Shown here in pieces: positions 59,734-64,000 of a DNA stretch of 64,000 bases. The notes under the pieces are model-generated. The model saw nothing but the letters and a program-made list of their open reading frames with translations, was not told the origin of the DNA and did not search any database. Made by a program: the position numbers and the translations under genes. The number at the start of each line of letters is the position of its first letter. Position 1 is the stretch's first letter. The DNA comes from CACIAM-69d sp001698445 (GTDB lineage: Bacteria; Cyanobacteriota; Cyanobacteriia; CACIAM-69d), in NCBI RefSeq assembly GCF_043235035.1, contig NZ_JAZAQF010000001.1:1-64000 (forward strand), in the 5' to 3' direction.

Positions 59734-60447
59734 TTACCCGTCCACTGGCCGATCGGGATCGATGCCCAGGGCGCGTAACTGTTCCGCCAGGTGATCGGCT
59801 CGTTGGCGCTCCTGTTCAGCCCGTTGGATGGCGGCCTCGGCGCGCGATCGCTCGTTCAACAGTTGCTCGCCCAATTCCGCGTAGGTCAAAAAGGGCTGAC
59901 CGTTGGGCTGAAACAGATTCAGGCTGGTTTCGGTGAATTCAAAGCGGATGCCCAAGCGCGGACTCGCCCAATTTTCCATGGACTCGATCGGGTTCAGCCA
60001 GGGTGTCGGTGCTGCCCCGCGCAAAAACCCGCTGAGTTCATGGCGATCGGGGTCATAGATGTAATATTCCTCGACTCCGTGGCGATCGTAAAACACCTGT
60101 TTTTTCAGCATCTCTGCTAATCGATTGCCGGGCGACAAAATCTCAAAAACCACCTGCGGGGCGATGTTTCCTTCGTGCCATTGCCTATAGGAACCCCGAT
60201 CGCCCTTGGCCACCCCAAACACGACCATCACATCGGGCGCTTGGCGAGTTTTGTTGTCGCCTTCCACGGGATACCAAAGCAGGTCGCCGGCCACAAACAC
60301 TTGATCATTCTGGGCAAAAATCCAATCTAGGTTGCCTTGAATGACCGTAATCCAGCGGAATTGTTGGGTGTTGTCTGCGATCGGTTGGCCATCGCTGTCG
60401 GGATAAATCACCGCTGGAGGAGTTTGCGGATCGAGTTGAGCAATCAT
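59734..60447 (-). CDS. Uma2 family (DUF820) putative endonuclease
   Basis: A 237-residue protein of the same broad family as the one at 36717-37364 but of a different subgroup. Features are WITVIQGNLDWIFAQNDQVFV, APDVMVVFGVAKGDRGSY (acidic core), PQVVFEILSPGNRL and YDRHGVEEYYIYDPD. The C-terminal 35 residues are a charged coiled coil (AEAAIQRAEQERQRADHLAE). Function is unknown. It follows the large restriction-modification gene, with 76 bases between, and ends about 115 bases upstream of ribD on the same strand. Confidence 0.9.
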   Translation of the reverse strand: MIAQLDPQTPPAVIYPDSDGQPIADNTQQFRWITVIQGNLDWIFAQNDQVFVAGDLLWYPVEGDNKTRQAPDVMVVFGVAKGDRGSYRQWHEGNIAPQVVFEILSPGNRLAEMLKKQVFYDRHGVEEYYIYDPDRHELSGFLRGAAPTPWLNPIESMENWASPRLGIRFEFTETSLNLFQPNGQPFLTYAELGEQLLNERSRAEAAIQRAEQERQRADHLAEQLRALGIDPDRPVDG

Positions 60448-60523
60448 GGGGTGGGCCTCGCGGGTGTTGCGGTTGCGGTTTGGGCCATGGCTCCCATTAT
60501 GCCCATTCGGTTTGGGTGGAGCC

Positions 60524-63500
60524 TCAGGAAACTCGCGGCTGATGCACCGATTCGGCGGGCATTTGTTGCACGATTTCCATAGTTTTGATGCTGACGGTGC
60601 AGACGCGCTGAATCAAATCGATCGCCCGTTCTTTGTAGTCGGCAAAGCGATAAGTATTAAACAGTTCGCGAATGGTGGGGTCTTTGGGGGTCTTTTCTTT
60701 GTGTTGATCTAAGACCCATTCGATCGCGCTGCGGTTGCCAAGTTTGTAGTCCCAGGCGATCGGGGGAATGCCGCTGAGGGTGGTGAGCCGATCGATTTGA
60801 ATGGTTCCCTTGGTTTTGTCGGCTTTCAGTTTGGGTGGGTTGGCTTTTTCGTCGGGGGGCAGGTCGGTGCGATCGAGCGGGTAGGGTTCGATCGCCTCGT
60901 AATTAATATGCCAATCCATCAGGTCGCGGCCCCAATTTGCCCATTGCCAAAAGTCTGCGTAGAGGGGCAGTCGGGGAAAGTCACGTTTAAGGTTAATTTC
61001 GTATTTTTGCCGATAGGCGGGATGGTGCAAAACGGCGTAGGTGTAATGAAAAATATCGAGTCGTTGAATCTGTGAATCCTGATAGTTGTCGCGGAATTGT
61101 TGCAGCGCCCAATCGGTGATGTTTTCGCTGCGATTGCCGTCGCGATCGTAGGTGTAAATTGGTAGGCATTGAGTTGGACGGCCACCAAAATCCAATGCAG
61201 GAATACAATCAGCAGACTGCACCAAAAAAGGTATTTGAGTATGACTTGTAATGGCAATTACTTTGTTCTCTAAATCCGGAAGAGAGAACAGGTCAGAAAT
61301 TCTATAGGTTCTTCCATTAAAGTGTGAATCAAAATACAAATGAATTTGACTATATGGGCGGCAGCAGCTTTTTCTGATCGATTTGGGGTCAAATTTTTTC
61401 TGAATACCTCGCTTTAGGTAAGTTTCCAAGTCTTCGTCCCATTTCATATCGAGAGACTCGCGGCGCTTGCCAGTTTTTAGGCGTTCTTGATAGGCGGCGA
61501 TCATATACTTGACTTTCTGCTCAAGGCTTTCACGCGAGAAGTCATAAACCCACTCATCTCGCTGGGTTTTTACGCCCGCCGAAAACAGACGAAAAACACA
61601 TCGATCGCCCCGTCCTGCCTTCACTTCCTTATCAACCAGCGGCAACAACTGATCAAAATCGTTATCCGTCTGATTAATCCAGTTTTGTTTCGCATCGGGC
61701 CTAATCCGCACCATCTCGGACTTGGCCAACAACTCCAGCGAGCTTTCAGCCAAAAACCGCAGCTTTTCCTTAGCCGTCGCCATTTCCGGCTGATCGATAT
61801 AGAAAATTCGGCAATTGCGTTTTTCACCCGGTTCAACTGGCAGCTTCACACAAAAGGCGATCGCCACGCCCGCTTGAATTCCAAACACATTGTGCGTCGT
61901 ACCCGAAAGCTTCGGATTCTCGCGCACATCACCCCCTAAATCCAGCAAGTAAATATAGTCAAATTCCTCAGAAAAGCACTTCCGAACGCCATCAAAAGCC
62001 CGAGAGTTAATGAATGATCGATTCGTAATAAACGAAATAATTCCCTGACCACGCAACCGATCAGCCGCCCAGCGATAAAACCGCACATACATATCGTAAA
62101 CAGCGATTTGATTTTGGGCTGTTCCTTTTTTGATATAGCTTTCCTTAACCCGCTTATCAATTTCCTTGTAAGGACGATTTGGATTACGGAGATTAAAATT
62201 TTCCTGCCAAGCGTTATAGGGCGGATTGCCAATAATCACCGTCAAATCTTCCGCATTTTGCCGCCGAATCCGTTCCGTGTTTTCCACCGAAAGCGAAAAC
62301 AGATCCTTTTGCTCCTCCTTCAACCCTGCATGATCCAACGTATCCAAAAAGCAAATATTGTTGAACTCCTCATACGTTCCGGTTTTCTGCTGATAGCAAT
62401 ATTCAATATTCAAATTCGCAATGTAGTACGGCAAAATTGCCACCTCATTGCAAAACAAATCCTCTCGATATTTTTGCTTCAGCGTTTGCTCCGGCCAAAG
62501 ATCAATCAACTCCGTGATAAACGTCCCCGTCCCCGTCGCTGGATCGAGAACCTTCACACCCAGATCAGATAACAGCCGATCGAAATGTTTCTCCAGCAGG
62601 TAATTTGTCCCTTGGATCATGAACTTCACAATTTCCGACGGCGTGTAGACAATCCCCAGGCGATCGGCCGCCTTTGGGTTATAAGCCTTATAGAAATTTT
62701 CGTAAACCGACTTCAGAAACTCTTGCTTCTCGTGATGATCCGCGATCGCCGCCGACTGCTGCCGAATCACCCCGTAATAGTGGTCGATCGACTTCAGCAC
62801 ATTTCGCCGCAACCCACCCGTAAAAAACGTATCCACCACCGATTGCACTTGCCGCGCAATGTTGTTGTCCCGGTGAAATTGCGCGTCATTAAACACATTC
62901 AGGAAAATATCCTCAGACAAAATATGCTGAATCAAAATTTCCTGCACATCAAACAGCGTAATTTGCGGATTAATCGACGTTTTGCAGGTTTCCCAAAACC
63001 GATCGCGCAACGCCAAAAATCGCTGATTGCTGGTTTCTTCCTGGGCGATCGTTTCCCGCAACACCTCCACAATTTGCGGCAAATCCTCCCGAAACTTCTC
63101 GATCGCCTGCCGGAATCCCTTCACCTCCGGCCGCTCATAATCTAAAAACTGATTGAGGCAACGATCCAACGCCGCCGCATCCGCCAATTCAATCCGAAAT
63201 GCTTCCTCACCGCTTTGAATCAGAACCGCCGTTTCGGTGTTTTCAAATAAAATATTGTCGTCGGGATAACCCTTTTCAAATTTGGCCGCAATTTCCTGAT
63301 CGAGGTCGTCCTTGGTGTCTTTTGCTTCCCAATAACCCAAATCGAAGCGCAGGGCATTTTTCACCACCCCATCAAACTTGATGATGTTGCCTCGGGCCGT
63401 GCGCGTCGAAATTTCCTCCACCAATCGATAGTTGCGAGGCCGGCAATAGCCATCTAACAAATTGGCAAAGGATTTTCGCAAATTGCTTTCGTTGAACTGC

Positions 63501-63562
63501 CCGCCATATCGCTTGCAATCCGCCAAATCTGCATAGTAGCGATCGATCAGCAAGCGCGACAT
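60524..63562 (-). CDS. Fused restriction-modification enzyme (type ISP/IIG-like)
   Basis: A 1012-residue protein joining a nuclease and an N6-adenine DNA methyltransferase. The N-terminal PD-(D/E)XK element is GYWEAKDTKDD with an upstream Asp (NIIKFDGVV). A helical linker leads to a methyltransferase with motif I LDPATGTGTFITEL and motif IV IIGNPPYNAW, preceded by YTPSEIVKFMIQGTNYLLE. The C-terminal about 400 residues should recognise DNA. Unlike LlaGI-type ISP enzymes there is no helicase, so cleavage is probably near the recognition site. The start at 63562 has GGGAGA 7 bases upstream; longer starts (ATG at 63592, GTG at 63625) are possible. No methylase or specificity partner is adjacent. 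Confidence 0.85.
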   Translation of the reverse strand: MSRLLIDRYYADLADCKRYGGQFNESNLRKSFANLLDGYCRPRNYRLVEEISTRTARGNIIKFDGVVKNALRFDLGYWEAKDTKDDLDQEIAAKFEKGYPDDNILFENTETAVLIQSGEEAFRIELADAAALDRCLNQFLDYERPEVKGFRQAIEKFREDLPQIVEVLRETIAQEETSNQRFLALRDRFWETCKTSINPQITLFDVQEILIQHILSEDIFLNVFNDAQFHRDNNIARQVQSVVDTFFTGGLRRNVLKSIDHYYGVIRQQSAAIADHHEKQEFLKSVYENFYKAYNPKAADRLGIVYTPSEIVKFMIQGTNYLLEKHFDRLLSDLGVKVLDPATGTGTFITELIDLWPEQTLKQKYREDLFCNEVAILPYYIANLNIEYCYQQKTGTYEEFNNICFLDTLDHAGLKEEQKDLFSLSVENTERIRRQNAEDLTVIIGNPPYNAWQENFNLRNPNRPYKEIDKRVKESYIKKGTAQNQIAVYDMYVRFYRWAADRLRGQGIISFITNRSFINSRAFDGVRKCFSEEFDYIYLLDLGGDVRENPKLSGTTHNVFGIQAGVAIAFCVKLPVEPGEKRNCRIFYIDQPEMATAKEKLRFLAESSLELLAKSEMVRIRPDAKQNWINQTDNDFDQLLPLVDKEVKAGRGDRCVFRLFSAGVKTQRDEWVYDFSRESLEQKVKYMIAAYQERLKTGKRRESLDMKWDEDLETYLKRGIQKKFDPKSIRKSCCRPYSQIHLYFDSHFNGRTYRISDLFSLPDLENKVIAITSHTQIPFLVQSADCIPALDFGGRPTQCLPIYTYDRDGNRSENITDWALQQFRDNYQDSQIQRLDIFHYTYAVLHHPAYRQKYEINLKRDFPRLPLYADFWQWANWGRDLMDWHINYEAIEPYPLDRTDLPPDEKANPPKLKADKTKGTIQIDRLTTLSGIPPIAWDYKLGNRSAIEWVLDQHKEKTPKDPTIRELFNTYRFADYKERAIDLIQRVCTVSIKTMEIVQQMPAESVHQPRVS

Positions 63563-64000
63563 ATCCCAATCTCCCAGCCAAAATGCGGACATCCCACCCG
63601 CAAAGATCCTATTTTTTTGTATCACATTTCAGGAAGCCGTAGAGATTTTGCAGATCGGATTTTTCCGCAGCGATCGCTCCATTCAACAAGGCTCGATCAG
63701 GTAGGGGCGTACTGCTGTACGCCCTCCAACCGGGTCGATCAATTGCCATGAATTGACAATTAAAGTGTCTTCCCCAATTGTAGGGTGCATGGGAGCAACC
63801 CCCAATGGCCACGAAACGCTTCATTTGTACTCCCATGCGCCGCAGAATGATCGCCACTCAACCGAATGATGGTCGTTGAATGCGCGATGGGTGGCGGTGC
63901 ATGGGAGATGAATTGAGATTGCTATTTCCTTCCGAACGTTCTCCCATGCACCCTACGGGTCGATCGAGCGGTGAATGATGGAGTAGGGCCAGACCCGCCG
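63563..64000. other. Intergenic region with nested inverted repeats
   Basis: No gene is supported up to the window edge. It contains a half-unit of the GTAGGGGCG repeat (63703-63725) and a 16-base inverted pair GTAGGGTGCATGGGAG (63780-63795) and CTCCCATGCACCCTAC (63941-63956), with related inner copies (near 63831 and 63896). It is probably a palindromic mobile-type repeat. Confidence 0.6.
63780..63956. repeat. Nested inverted repeat (MITE-like)
   Basis: Perfect 16-base outer inverted repeats flank 145 bases, with inner degenerate copies (CTCCCATGCGCC and GGTGCATGGGAG) in inverted order. It is similar in style, not sequence, to the dispersed GTTGGGTTGAG palindromes. Confidence 0.65.

Overview
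The window is a piece of a cyanobacterial chromosome. The evidence is direct: a gene for NdhO, an oxygenic-phototroph-specific NDH-1 subunit; a cyanoexosortase and a PEP-CTERM protein; very frequent HIP1 palindromes (GCGATCGC and its core CGATCG) through almost all of the sequence; and cyanobacterial-type PNPase, DUF2325, TerB-like, DUF1574 and Uma2 proteins. A filamentous Limnothrix/Pseudanabaena-like organism is a guess only.

Layout. 1-26.7 kb is mostly housekeeping: an IS630-type transposase start cut by the window edge, ndhO, a proline iminopeptidase, a 2-Cys peroxiredoxin, a coiled-coil/DUF1574 pair, pnp with its terminator, a ProA-like protein lacking the catalytic cysteine, nth, a CBS-pair protein, a cyanoexosortase, an M20 amidohydrolase, a TerB-like protein, an aldo/keto reductase, a DUF2325 protein, a DrrA/DrrB-type ABC exporter with two trailing unknown genes, ilvD, an orphan amino-DNA methyltransferase, a C11-like peptidase, a Gfo/Idh/MocA oxidoreductase and queC. 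26.8-37.4 kb is accessory: a 1205-residue LRR-Roc-COR protein, a possible nuclease-fold protein, a C5 cytosine methyltransferase (candidate HIP1 methylase), an H-NOX/histidine-kinase pair, a transposase remnant and a Uma2 gene. polA, a glycosyltransferase and a GAF histidine kinase follow.

The most unusual part is 44.7-47.1 kb. Two promoterless-looking genes (a SAM methyltransferase and a GNAT acetyltransferase) are each followed by a textbook integron attC site, including the single extrahelical G and the match between each cassette's first bases and its own R'' box. The block lacks HIP1 sites and no integrase is present, so it is a CALIN-like cassette cluster. It lies between an N-terminal and a C-terminal fragment that look like the two ends of one type IIG restriction-modification gene, suggesting that the cassettes replaced its middle.

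47.2-64 kb holds a GGDEF-EAL protein, mutS with a long extra linker, a secreted five-repeat peptidoglycan-binding protein, tRNA-Gly(GCC) with promoter and terminator, a PEP-CTERM protein with a Thr-Pro-Glu-Pro linker (a likely substrate for the exosortase at 11 kb), ribD, a second Uma2 gene and a large fused restriction-modification enzyme. Several families of short dispersed palindromic repeats sit between genes.
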